From assembly GCF_964340395.1 (NCBI RefSeq), contig NC_135554.1, positions 8,637,475 through 8,701,474 on the forward strand: DNA of 64,000 nucleotides, given 5' to 3'. The notes under the pieces were generated by a model that worked only from the letters and a program-made list of their open reading frames with translations, made no database searches and had not been told where the DNA came from. This document shows positions 33,900 through 53,240 of the stretch, piece by piece (within the stretch, counting starts at the first letter, position 1; each line of letters begins with the position of its first letter). Both the position numbers and the translations under genes were made by a program. This DNA is from Glandiceps talaboti (taxonomy: Eukaryota; Hemichordata; Enteropneusta; Spengelidae).

Positions 33900-34093
33900 G
33901 GCAGACAGACGCACATACATACATACATACATACATACATACATACATACATACATACATACATACATACATACATACATACACACATACATACATACAT
34001 ACACACATACACACACACATACATACACACATACATACATACATACATACATACATACATACATACATACATACATACATACATACATACATA
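33864..34093. repeat. Compound GACA / ACAT tetranucleotide microsatellite
   Basis: GACA repeats at about 33864-33910 pass into about 180 bp of ACAT repeats with ACAC interruptions (33913-34093). All six reading frames stay open through it, which explains several spurious overlapping frames. Confidence 0.97.
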
Positions 34094-34434
34094 GTATAGG
34101 TTGTATATGCCTTGTTACATGTACGTACGATTGATGTTGCAATTACCTCGCATATACACATTGTTTTATTTTACACGTAAAGGTGTTGGATATTTGCCGT
34201 CGATGTATTCAATACCCATTTCAGCTGAAATGAACTGAAAATAAAGTGGACAGAATCTAGTGTAATAATAAGCGTTGGACTGGAAAAACAACATGTCTAC
34301 ATGTGTACATATGTTTGACAAAGAAATAGTTTCCATCAAAAACAAGTTAGATGAATGAAACCTCTGATACAATCCAAAATATTCAACCCTGTTGCAAAAT
34401 AGTGTAAAGCATTCTGTGTCTTGTGATGTACTTA

Positions 34435-34608
34435 GCCTACATGTAGACTCGAAGGACTATCGCTACTACACTATTCCGCTATCCTAACTGTCAGTGACTT
34501 TTTTTTAATTTCGCTGTATTTCCAAGAGCGAAAATTCAAATTCTAAACGTCAGTTAGGACATAGCGGAATAGTGTGGTAGCGATAGTCCTTCGAGTCGAC
34601 AGGTAGGC
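34435..34608. mobile_element. Foldback (inverted-repeat) element
   Basis: Two arms of about 60 bp, running inward from GCCTAC (34435) and GTAGGC (34608), are reverse complements with few mismatches; the best stretch is GACTCGAAGGACTATCGCTA and its partner. A spacer of about 50 bp separates them. It has no coding capacity, so it is MITE-like or a foldback. No convincing target-site duplication was seen. Confidence 0.75.
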
Positions 34609-40712
<6,104 letters not shown>

Positions 40713-41018
40713 AGAGGAGTTCAGACAGAGTATACACTGTGACAAATACATTCGCGTGGCTGTCGCCCAGCTCAAGTTTTAGAATGTGAGAAATGTTTTA
40801 AATTTACTCGGTTAAACGACCGCTTCTGAGGGTTTAATTTGATTCAAATTATGAGCCAAATATTTCGGGGTCCCCTTTCAGACCATCAGAATTTTCATGC
40901 TCTGAATTTTGTCCATGCCCCCCCCCCCCGCCGTAAATTCCAACTCCAGCCTAATACCTTGGTTTATTCAGTAATTACTGTAAAAATGGACATGTACGAT
41001 CTTGGATAGACTGTCGAC

Positions 41019-41264
41019 AGTCGTTCGTGCCTTTTTAGCTACGTTTCATCTAAAACAAAGTCGTCGCCTCGCTCCGTAGCACTCAGAATACAAAATGTAC
41101 TGATGCGTACTGGTAGCAACTGCGATTGCCGAAGATTGCCGAAAGCACGAACTGTGAGTGCCGAAGGCTCCGACTCTCGCCGATCAGTACGCGGATCGGA
41201 GCGAGGCGGCGGCTTTAGTTTTAGATAATTATAAAACGTAGTAAAAAAAAAGGCACGAACGACT
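41019..41264. mobile_element. Foldback element with 9-bp flanking direct repeats
   Basis: The left arm begins AGTCGTTCGTGCC (41019) and runs through CGCCTCGCTCCG. The right arm is its reverse complement, ending GGCACGAACGACT (41264). The arms are about 62 bp with small indels. GATCTTGGA occurs just outside both ends (40998-41006 and 41265-41273), resembling a 9-bp target-site duplication, although 12 bp lie between the left copy and the arm. There is no transposase. Confidence 0.75.
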
Positions 41265-41503
41265 GATCTTGGAAAGTACCATGTTTTATTGGCGACGTGA
41301 AGAAAAAAGCGAAAAGTGTAAATAATGTTAAATATATAATCACAATATCGGCGTTATTGCCTTTGGCCACCAGCCTAAGCTTGGCAAAGAAAGTAATGCA
41401 TATCAAATTAATCAGCAACTGAAGCTTCGATATTATTGTTAGTAATTCCTTTGAATATTAAAATTATGTGAGAGATGTTCATTTCAATTCCGAAAACTGT
41501 TTC

Positions 41504-41621
<118 letters not shown>

Positions 41622-42418
41622 AAAAAACAATACATGTAGTATATATGAATGAGACTCGTTTATATGACACTACTTTTTTAATTTTTTTTATTTGTTAATC
41701 TTTTATATACAGACAACATTTCAGTGCATTAGCACTGTTCTCCTGTTGCAAGATTACATACACAGAAAAAAACAAAAAGACACAAACCAGGACAAAAAGT
41801 TACTTTACTTTTAGATATCCACCCACATTACCAGACTACATTCTTAAGATGTATATGTACTTTATATGACTTTCAAATTTGTTTGTGTTTTTTGTGCCAA
41901 AAATTCTCCGACAAGACAGTACCTAATTAGCTCATGTAACAACTTTACAAATGGTGTAAGCAAATATGTAATATTAAACATAAGTTTGATAACAATAATG
42001 TCATTGTAGGACTATCGGAAAATGATATAAATCAAAGAAAAATCAAAAAAGAAATTTCAATAAAGAGGTGAGAATTAATTCTCAAGCCTGCATTCTTTTG
42101 CATCTAAGAACATCGCATAATATTTAAGATCCGTGATGGAACACTGCGCTATGAGTTTAATTTCTCCTTCATTTTTCCAAACAGGTAACATAATGGTTAT
42201 GTGCATCTCAATTCTTTGTCGTAATCATAGACCCTCCGGAGGGTCTGTGTCGTAATCGACAAATCTGATAATTAAAAAAAATCACTTTTTACAAAGAAAC
42301 TTAAGTCCTTGTCCGTCCTATCGCATTCCATCCTGGTACACATGCTACAACATCATAGCCACATGACGGTGAATGACCGGAGTACATATAGAGTGTATGC
42401 TTCACGAACGAGTTTTTT

Positions 42419-42663
42419 GATTGGTCAAAGCAAATCACCCCACTCTTCTCACCTGACGGCATCATCACCAAACTCGAGCTCTGATTGGCTAGCATCGTTC
42501 TGCGCAAGCGTGGTAAGATTGCGGTTTTCTCAAATTTCTCTTGCGAGTTGCAGAATTTACTACGGAATAACGTATGCTCCATGTATATTAGACAAAAATT
42601 CGCACTTTTTCTGACTAAAGTGTTCAGTCCGACTGTGAAATATGTGTATGGAACCAAACTGAG
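42419..42663 (+). promoter_or_regulatory. Possible promoter and first exon of an unidentified plus-strand transcript
   Basis: Two inverted CCAAT boxes (GATTGG) lie at 42419-42424 and 42483-42488, 64 bp apart, in a locally GC-richer stretch. About 175 bp further on is a perfect donor, GAG followed by GTGAGT (42664-42669). This is what a noncoding first exon would look like. I could not find a matching coding exon downstream. Confidence 0.3.
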
Positions 42664-45600
42664 GTGAGTGATGTTATTTTTATTCTCAATTACATAGAAT
42701 TTATCCGCAGTGACGTCTTGATATGCAAGCTGACGAACTAGTGGTCCAACTTCCGGTTAATTTTTGTATCAAAGTTAACGAATTAGAGAAATAATTGGAG
42801 TAAGAACGTTCAATGACTTGACCTACCTATAGTTGTTACCATTTTTAATTGCTAGCTTATTTATAAGTATATAATTTTTTAATTCTGTCATTGTTTACAT
42901 TTTACAGCGTGAATGAAGACCTCAGCTAATTTGCATACTACTGTAAACAATCAGTGCCCACGTGTTCTTAGCGTTAATGCGCACGTAAATCGCGTTTTAC
43001 GGCCATAAATGTTAGTATGCCAAATATTTTAAAGTGAAAATGAATATTTTTGACAGAAAAGTTGTGAAAATTTGTAAGACGAAGCTGATATTGTAATATA
43101 TTTGTATAGGGTACATATGTTGCAGGTCATCTTAGAGTCATGTCCCCAGCATATGATCAACATGGGGTGATTTCAACTACTATTGTTTACACTTCTCTGA
43201 TGTCACAAAAGGATATGCGATGTTTTCAAAAGGGATGTAAGTGTATTTTGGAGGGGATTATATACCACCCACCCATAGTTAAGCTGATATACCCATCAAA
43301 TGATGCTAATACCAATATACTTCAGTTTCAGATGAATTGTTCTGTCACCTGTAATGAGTAATAAAGCAAATAGAATAATTGGTATCTTCTTAAGCAGGCA
43401 GACAACCAGAGTTAATAATTATCCGGGATTTTGGATTATTGCTATACCAGAAATGAGGAGAATTGTTGTTTTCCAGTTTAACTTTATATGTTATCATGAT
43501 GACATGGGTTAAAAGAGAGAGAGAGAATAAAAAGATAAGAAGATGAGCATCTATTTCAATTAAAGATGAATTACAAGCTGTAAGAGCTTGTTGTGGCTTG
43601 TTAAAGCCTTTGACTATAAGGCTTGTAACTGTTGAGATTGAGAACAAGCCACGCAAGATCAAGTCAGTGGGTATTATGATATGATATACCTCATCCGAAT
43701 CTGTGAACGTTTCTTTTATGATGTACTAATTTTGGGAATACCATATGTACAGAAACAGAAAGGAAAGGAATGGAGATAATGTAAATGAATACTGTTTTAT
43801 CCAATTGCACAAATTTCTGCCATGGAACCAAAACTGCAGCAGTCTGTTCTACATGTGATAAAGCAAGGACAAAGTTTGTTACCCGGTCAACAAACTTTGC
43901 AATAGAAGATGTCGTCCTAAGAAGTGGAATTGTCTGAATGTATACAAAAATCATGAAAACTATGGATAAAATAATCTTGACGTTTGCACCCGTGGGGAAA
44001 GTTACTGAACTGCATTATTTTTGCTGTTCCTGATCAATTATTCTTGTGACAAAAATGGAGTGTCATAAGTGCATGGAATTCTTCTAACGTATGGTCTTCC
44101 ACCAACCCCGGAATAATACCTGGATAATTGTATATCATAAAATGATAAAAGCATGGAAATTATGCAAAGATGGGTTTTTTAACCAGGAGAACTACGTAAC
44201 AACAGGTCCTGAACAGGCAATAGAGAGGTTACGATATCGCCTGGATGGATATTAAGTAAATCACTGTCTGCCAGCCATGTACAATGTACATAGTACATCA
44301 TGATGCTACTTGAAAATACATGTAGGGTAGCCTAAGAAGGTATGTAACATAATTGTACATAAAAAATGTATGTACGTTTGCATGTGTATGTGTATGACAA
44401 TGTGTGTATTTGTGAAATTGTCAAAGGTTATTAAAACTTCATAAGTCTGATTAGAAACTGTAGATGTGTATTGCTGTTCTTTAGCTGTCAAAGATGTCTG
44501 TTACCTATGCTAGTTGACATTTCCATAAAGCATCGATAACACATTTGTATGCTTGGAGCGATCGTTATCGATTACAAATTCAAAATGGATGATTTCATAT
44601 ACCGAAGTGCAAAAGGTTATATTAGTGTAGAGGAAACTTGTTTGCATTGTAATGCAATACTTCCTAGGTAAAATTTGTGGCAAAGGAAATACTTTCTGCA
44701 AGCTTTGAATTGGAGAAGGCAAAATCTGCAAAAATTAGAGAAGTAGTGAAAACACACTCCCTATGCAACTCAGTGATCCAGTCTTTGACCCCTAGAACTT
44801 TATATGATATCCAACTTCTATTTCCCAAATAGCATGAAAATAACATCTAGTTTGCAGGATGTATTCAGTTGGTATTAAATTATGTCACTCAAACAAGCTC
44901 ACAGCCTTCCAACATTTCATTCACTGACTGGCTGAAATGTGGTCTGGGTATTTCATCATTTATTCCCACAACCTCGGTAAAGGTATACGTGGCAAAATTC
45001 CCATCAAGCACACAATGCAGGTTACCATGAGTGACTTGAGTCTTTCAACATTTACAAGAATGTGTAGGCTATCCTTGCAAATATTTTGTGCTTGAGATCA
45101 CATGTATGTGATGCAAGCAAAACACATTTCTGAAAACCAAATGAAAGCCGATGGCCTAAGAAATTTTTTGAGAAACAAGTGGGTAATTATCTGAAAATTT
45201 GCCCCAAAATAGTTTTGACATATAGTGCTGTCTTCTGTTCTTTTTAACGCTTGCTTTTGTAACCAAAAGAGAAAAAGTGAAGGAGGAAAACACAATTTAC
45301 TCTCAAAAACTTTAAAACATTTTGAGATCCCACTCAAATTTGGAGAAGTAGCCATTATTCAATTAGCAAGTATCAGATTCAAATTGACATGTGTTTAACA
45401 AAAACTACCTCACATAACTCAATTATTTCTCAACACATGTAACCTACAGTAATGACATGCAATGTAATTATCATCTAATTAGTGTGTGCTCACTAATCAA
45501 GAACACTTTGACCTTAATCCACCATTTTGAACAACAACAGCTGTTTGTCCTTTATAATCCTCTGGTCATTTGTACTGACAGACAAGCAGTGCTATTTTTG

Positions 45601-45844
45601 TAACAGATAACTGATTTAGAGTTGGCAGTTAGCCTGGAATTCATGTTTACCAGGGTTATACCATGCATTTTATTTTCCACAAAGCTGCATATCTGACTAA
45701 ATTCTTAGTGTTGATCTTAGGTTTCTGCATTTCTGTCAAAATAACAGCACTTATATTATTCAATAATGACATGCTCCTCTCTTTAGTTTGGTAGTGTTTG
45801 TTAACTGAAGTTCACCCAAAATAATTCTTTTTGCACAGTCAAGG

Positions 45845-45910
45845 GGCTATCCATGGTTTTAAATCTGACGATATTCACCAATATCTTCAGATTCAAAACC
45901 ACAGATAGCC
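45845..45910. repeat. 66-nt hairpin with 30-nt arms
   Basis: The arms 45845-45874 and 45881-45910 pair at 26 of 30 positions around a 6-nt loop. Size and scattered mismatches resemble a microRNA precursor, but it could equally be a small inverted repeat. I do not recognise the arm as a known microRNA. Confidence 0.7.
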
Positions 45911-47329
45911 TCTAACCTGCACTACCCGATTCAGTTTTCAGAAAAAGCAAAGAAAATGTTTAATTTTAGCATATGCGTTTTTACGTCCGCCTTTCCACAT
46001 GCAACAGGGCAACATCATTCCTGAAAATGTGTACATAGCAAGTCATTTTATACAATGTATGCATGCGATACAATCTCCAAATCTTTTCACAGTATTGCCT
46101 CATTGTAGAGAGTTCTTGCACTGAGTGAAGCAATATTTAAATTGAGTATAAAGCTGCTTGGCAACATCCAGTTATATGTTTGTTCAGCCTAGCCTACTCC
46201 AACAACACACTGTGGTATAATGTGTTCAATATTAAAAGTTGTGTTCATGTTGGAAAGAAAAATGCAAATTTATGAAAATGAATATTTTACTGTTTCGAAA
46301 TCTAACTTTACTTGCTTAGTGTGTATAAATTGATGTCCCAGGACCAGTTTATTTTTGAACGAATTAGTATGCCATGTCATAGGTTATCATCATTCCTGAG
46401 AAGTTGCTCCAGAAGCAAAAAAACAAGTATTCATATGCAAACTAGGGGAAAGTGTCATTTACATACAATGGTAGGAAGTCATGGTATTGCAGCATGGTAC
46501 ACTTGCTTGTCCAGAGAAATGAATGAATGTTATGCAAAATCTATATGCCTGTAAAAAAAACAAGACATTGCTAGGTTACTTACACAGCTACAAGGGTACC
46601 AAGAATGTCTAATAGAAAGTGTTGACAACTTTCATCAAGTTGTCCTTGGTAGATGACCTTAAATGTAGGACACATTTAAGAACTGACAAGATAATGGTGA
46701 ATACCATTTCAATATCTTCTGTCAGTGGATGGTGCCATTGTGTTGTGGGAATTTATTGTTTTTCACACTGGAAAAAAAAATTGTAACAGGGGATGACATA
46801 TTGCTATGATGCTTGCAAAATTTACAGTCTGTTTAGTCGGTTTTCTTTTCTGTATTTAGGAAATAAACAAATTCATATTACTATACGATCAAGAAATGCT
46901 GAAATTACATTTATGCTGATGAGTTTTAAAGAAAATTTCTGACAAAAAATAATTTTAGACTTAATATATACGAAAAAACAACCATAAAAATAGATGTCGA
47001 GGTAATGTATGGAATGGGATGTAATATATAAGTTTTACAAAGTTGTTGGCAGTGTTCTCAATAAACTTATATATAATTTGATTTAATTAAGTAAAGAGAT
47101 ATATATGCAAGTTAGTCATGCATGCTGAATCTCAAGATCACTCCTTCATGAAGCTATCATAATCATAGTTTGTTGACCCAATAACTCTTTGCCATGACAA
47201 CTCTGATTCATCAGTTTGGTAGCCCTAAACACCCCTATATCTTATTGGTTTAACCATTGCAGCCAAAAGAAACAATGGGGTTACATCAAATGTACACATA
47301 TTCATAGGTATGATAAAAATGTGTTCATT

Positions 47330-47375
47330 ATTTTCATACAAACTGCATAACGTATTATGCAGTTTGTATGAAAAT
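47330..47375. repeat. Perfect 46-bp palindrome
   Basis: Two 21-nt arms (the inner part reads ACTGCATAA / TTATGCAGT) are perfect reverse complements around CGTA. The perfection within AT-rich unique sequence suggests recent origin or selection. Confidence 0.9.
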
Positions 47376-50300
47376 TACAAATTTCTTTTGTACACTGGAA
47401 TAAATTGATTTAATTCTTAGTGCATAGTATTAAACTTGAGTTTCATTTATTTCATTTTAAGTTTTTCATTTAACATGGTTAAGTTGACAAACTGTTACCT
47501 TGAACTAAATTATGGAGAAAGACAGTGTTCTTTGTACTTTAGTAAGGTTAGTACTGTCAATACATGTTGTTGTTGTTGTTGTGTTTTTTTTTTTTTTTTT
47601 TTTTAAATACATGTTGACTCAATATGTTTTGAACAAGTTTCCAAATTTCATTTTTTTGATGAAATGTCCATGTTTAGTATACATTACATGTCTGAAAGTG
47701 ACATCTTATTCATATATCTTAAATATTGACTATTAGATTTTGAGTATTCGCAACATAATTTGCAGTGATAATCTATACAAGCTTCACCTTTCAGGCTTGA
47801 AATGAACTTTTTTCTTTGATAGTCATAATGGGATACCATTTTCAGGAAGTGGTAGCTCAAGGATAGTGACCAATAGTCCTATATTCCTGAACAGAAAACA
47901 ATTCCTCTATTGGAGATATGTATGTTATTAAAATACTTATATGTCTGTGAATGTTCCATCCTATAAATCATTGCAATTGCATAATCAGTAGGAGCCTGAG
48001 TTTGGCTACCAGCTGCAAATTATGGTAGCTCCATGACAAGAATTGGTAGTCTGTGGACATTAATTTCAAGCCCTGCAGACTTTATCAAATTTATGATAAT
48101 GACTCGGAACTACAATGTACATCAACATTTTTGAAGTGGGAAACCTTCAGCGATTTACAGTCTATAAAAAATATTTTGGTTCGATGTAATAACTTTACAG
48201 TAACCTGCATGTACACAACATTGTCATTATGTGTCCTGATGTGTTGTTGTAGAAATTAGAATTACGTGTAATTGGCCCTGGGGTCAAAATACCACAGCAG
48301 TGCTGCAAATACTGTTCTAACATGATACTCCCACCACATATCACCCATGCAGTAATATTACGTAGTCAATTTACAAACACATTCTTTTGTAAATGTCATT
48401 GAAGGACCACTGAGTTTTATGTTTTGATAGTTATAGGAGCTGTTAGCTATTACCACTTTAGCTATTTTCACAGGGTTTATACAGTTACAATGTATGACAC
48501 AATAATATGTCAATGAAGGCAATTTACATACTGTCTTTCCCAACTTATAGTTTTTTTGTGTATTAACAAATACCCCCTGGTAGAAAGAGGAATAATTCTG
48601 ATGTCTAAAGATAACTATTTTCTTATATTACCAGGACTATTATTAACTTTACATACCTTAGGTAATGCTCAGAATGTGATGTGGTTATATGAATGTGTGT
48701 AATATGAATATTACACTACATTGCATGAAATTTATCTTCTCTTTAATTAGAAAAAGTTCATTTCCTATTTGTGGTGTTCGAAGAAGGCATCCTAGGTTTC
48801 AGGCTATGTTACAAGAAAATGATAGCCACTTTGAAATATTTCATCACTTCTGTCCTCTCAGACATTGAATTCAGAAAAAATATGAACATTTAAAAAATAA
48901 GTGAAGATATTATTATTGTTTATTATTATTATTTATTGTTTGAATCAGGCTCGAGGCCCATATAAACAAGCATAAAAAGTAATGACAAAAATGTTTCAAT
49001 TAAATTTTTAAAATCCAATGTAAAAATTCTAATTTGAAATCCGTGATTCTGAAAATAAGAGAGAAGAAAAGTAGTCTCAAATTGCAAAGCATCATGGTGA
49101 GTGGATGGAATTGATTCTTAATTAAGAAGGTTTCAATTAAACTGCTGCATCAGCACTTTATTGTGTTCTGGTAGCAGCAACTGTTCAAATATGAAGATTT
49201 TATTTGGAGATTCAAATGTTACTAGTATAATGATATGAAAATGGAATGACTTTACAACATCGCTCTAAAGACAATTTCTGGCACAAAAGAAAAGACATGT
49301 TTCAATAAACTTCCAAAAGGAACTTATAAACTTTATTGTAAATTATTCCAAAATGTGTTGTTAACATTTGCATTCATGACCAAGACAGATCAATGGCCCC
49401 ACAATTCAGTTTATACTGTCAGCTAAATTTATGAACTTGTGAAGTAAAAGTTTTCCAAACTGTTGTATAAAATATTTGTTACATCACCATCTTGTCTTGC
49501 ATTGACCTGACTTTTCAAGTAATCTACAAAAATGTGTGCAAGCCTAGCATTTTGGATAACTTGCAAATTTGTGTTTTACTGCCTGTCTCCTCATATGTTA
49601 TTGTTGATAGAAACCAACTCTAGATATACACACATTACATGTGGTTTAGAGAGCAAGGATAATTATGGACACAAGTACACTGCAATGGTTCATGGGAACA
49701 TTGTTTCAGAGCTAGACCCCTTAGGTAGGTGTTAAAAGAACAATTGGTATGGCTAATGTAGTCTAAATAATGTAAACTGAGTGTTGTCAAGTTATGAATT
49801 TGAAAATTGTACAACTTAATCTGAAGAAGTTGCTCTGCATTTTGAGTAAAGTAAAATATTCACGACAGATAAATGATTGTGGAAAATTTTAGTATCTTGG
49901 TATTTTCTCATCCCCACCCACCCACCCACTCATATTATTTGCTAGAGAACAATATTTATTTTGTGATGCATATTTAAAAATGAAATATTAAAGAAACATA
50001 CTTTTTGTCTGACAACAGATAAAAAACACTTAAAAAGTATTAAATCATTGGCTAAAAATAGACATGATGTAATGTTTATTGAATTTTATTTTTTCCAACT
50101 TCTGTATTTTGATTCCTTTTCATGTACATGTACAATACAAATATAAAATGCTGTAACTACCATCAATTGGCTAAATTCCTCTCAAGTAATTTTCTGTACA
50201 TATATATTTGTACAAGTAGTACTGCCCCATATTTTCTTGGTAAAAGGGCATGTGAATGAAGGTAGCACAGTTTTGGTGAATGTATAGGTGGAGACCTTGG

Positions 50301-52920
50301 CAAGATCTCAAGTAGACTAGGATTGTATGTAAATTAAACCTACATACATTAATTCACCTCTAACCCATCCATCTATCTGTTCTAAAAATAGAGAAGAAAG
50401 TATCATACATCATACATGAGAAGTAACTGTTGGAGCCGGTAAATGGGCCTTGTCCCATAAGTTGTCCGGGGAATTAAATAACTTAATAAAGAAAAGAAAC
50501 CAAAATTTAACATTAAGATTCATATAATAAAGTGTAATTATTCTTTTTGGGCAAAACATTTCTGAATAATGTTGAGATGTAAAAGACCCTCTTGCACATC
50601 CATGTTGTTTGTTTATGAGTTCTCCATGGCAGTCTTTTATACAAAAGCAAGGCTTTTAGTATGCAGTCCTCGTACTGTGTCCCTGATTCTTTGTTGTCCT
50701 TAGTGCTCAGAAAAGTCTTCAGCAACTATGTAAATTGTTTGACATCTTTTGGTTTTAATTAACAATTATACATGGCAGTCTTGAACCACATTCTGCTTTT
50801 CTCTAGACTACAGAACCCTCGAAACCCTCCCCTACCCTTCCCTCCTCCAAATTAAATTTAAACTGTCAAAACTTCTCAACGATCTCCAGTGTATTTGTTA
50901 AGGTTGATAAGTAGATAAATACCGAGTTCTCTGTCCACCTTACCAAGGTCCTCCTTCAAAATCATGGCTTGAGATATGGGAAGTTAACTATAGTTTCACC
51001 CAATTCCCCCCCCCCCTCCCCCCTCACCAGGCTTCTCAAACCTTAGCAAAGACACGTACTGCATGTCTTATCTACCATGTATGATGTCAACCTATGATGT
51101 ATGCCATGTTTTAAAGGTGTTATATTACTTGTTCCTTCCTAGGCCTTTGCCATACTAGATAATACTAACAAGGTTATGGGATAAACAGGATAGCCAAGGG
51201 AAAGTACAAAATGTCATGAAATAAACCAAAGGAGAATTTCACCCCATGTGAATTTTTGTAAACATTTCAGAAGTTAGAACTCTTGAGAATTTGATCCTGT
51301 TGTTAGCCACAAATTAAAAGCTAGGCTACCAGTACATGGATAATGTAGAGACTGGTAATACTAGTAGTTGTATACTGAAGTTACATATCCAGTAGAAATT
51401 CTAGAATACAGTGTGCCTATGAAGTCAATTTAACGTGCCACCGATGTACACCAATTTTTGGTGACTAGGCCACCATAATGTGTTGTCCTACTCCTTGATA
51501 TTTGGCGAATCACAAGAAAACATGTTTTTTGTCATTCTGACTGTCTTTTAATAGAAGGCCAACTGGTAGAATACGACTTGTCCATCCCCCATGGAGTTAT
51601 GAAAGTAATATATTTTGCCACGTGTATCAAAACCACTGAAGTATGACAGTGAATACAGTTTCCTGTATCATGTTGTTGGGTGTGTGTATAGTGAAATGTC
51701 AAAGTTTTGAATTGTAAATTATCTGTAGATTTCAATAACATTTTAGCCTAGTATGTTTGTTGTTACATATTAAACCTAATTTGATATCTAGGTTTGGTTG
51801 CGAAATGGAAATGGTAGGGGAGTGGGATGTAATCTAAATAATATTGGGGGGGGGGGGGGGCTGTGGGGAGGGGTCTACTGTCGGAAGGAAACTTCTAGTC
51901 CCCCAAACGAGATAGTATTAAAAAGGTGTTGAGCTGAAGTGTAGCTTTGTAAAGATAAGGGATGTCTGCTTCAGAGAAATTGTTTTGAAACTTTTCTGAT
52001 CTTGAAATATTAATCCTGTGGCATAGCTTTCTAATTACTGAATATGAGTTTATATAAATCAGCCTGTTTTTTATATCATTTCAAATACATTTTATACTTT
52101 TTCAATACCCACACAATTTGTGAAGTATCAACTCTGATTGTTTACCTAGACACCTACGCAATGTGTATTTTGGAAATATGACAAACAATTGAAATGCATT
52201 CAGAAACTGCATTTGTAAATTATCAGTTACAATAGTACAATGAAAGACCACCATTTGCAAAGAGAAAATGATGTCATAGTGTCAAAGGTCAAAGTACAAT
52301 AGACCTTGAACAAGTAACAAACAATTTATATTGAGAAAAACAGGCAATCACAGTTGACTACAGTGTATGTCTCTAAGCAACAAGGCAGAAGATCCTATTT
52401 TTGGTGACGACTAATAGTTTGTGTCAACCTTTTATTAGGAATATTAATGACTGGAGAATATTAATGACTGGGATAAAAAAAAATTATCAGTGAAAAAAAT
52501 CAAAACCCTGCAGTTCAATTCCATGTAAAATACAATGGCCAAGGCAGTACTAACATCCCGGCATTTCTCAATCAAATGAAAAGTGACCTAGCAATAAGCT
52601 GTGAATCAATTACTACACTGATTTGTAAAATTGAAGCTGGTGAAAGAATTATTTCATTTTTCAAAAGCGATTGGAATATCAGTGACAATTGTAATAATTA
52701 TTCATAATTATTCAACAGTCAACAGTAATTGTAAGCAAAATGCAAGGTTTGTTTTTCCATTGATTTCCATTGTTGAGGTGTACAAACCCAGGTAAACAGA
52801 AGAGAAAAAGTAGATTTCCATTACTTTGTACCATACTTTAGGTGAAGTACCCTGGTAAAATACTTGACAAGAATTAATCTGGGACTACACTTTATTTTAA
52901 ACACATAGGTCAAGTTCATA

Positions 52921-53240
52921 GGAGAGGTTGACCACCTAAGTCCTTGGGCTAGATTTGAACTACGATTGTGCCCCAGTCAACCCAGATGTATGATTGGGGA
53001 CCATGTAGGACAAAGGTTGTAATGCGAATGCTTTAATCCTATGGGCTTATTAAGGCTGCAGTGGATTGTATGCTCCCCAGGGAGTTGAGGAAGTACAAAG
53101 GGTTTTGTGCCATCATTATCAGTTATTACATAGATCCTTCATGTTGGTCTATGGTTATTACCAGGGGTAATAATTGTAAAGAGCATTGAGCACAGTGTGG
53201 GGAAGCACTATATAAAAACTAACATTATTATTGTTATTTA
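52921..53240 (+). repeat. SINE-like element with ATT-rich tail
   Basis: The 5' part (GATTTGAACTACGATTGTG) aligns to the element at 3.2 kb. The 3' part contains AGCACTATATAAA followed by ATTATTATTG, a common 3' end of invertebrate SINE/LINE tails. The copy is diverged. Confidence 0.55.

Larger units (their letters stand above)
42670..52900. other. Gene-poor region (possible long intron or intergenic)
   Basis: No protein domain or spliced gene is recognisable. Contents noted separately are a hairpin at 45.85 kb and a perfect palindrome at 47.33 kb. Others are a T tract at 47584-47604, a TTA-type low-complexity stretch at 48911-48942 and a G run at 51846-51860. The frame at 43140-43361 follows a weak acceptor but has no similarity I know. 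Confidence 0.45.

Noticed and set aside
33718-34161. Frames encoding MYVC and IHTY repeats
   Set aside because: Translation of the ACAT/GACA microsatellite, open in all frames; not a gene.
42301-42657. Minus-strand 118-codon frame at the CCAAT-box region
   Set aside because: No family resemblance; it runs opposite to the better promoter/donor signals.
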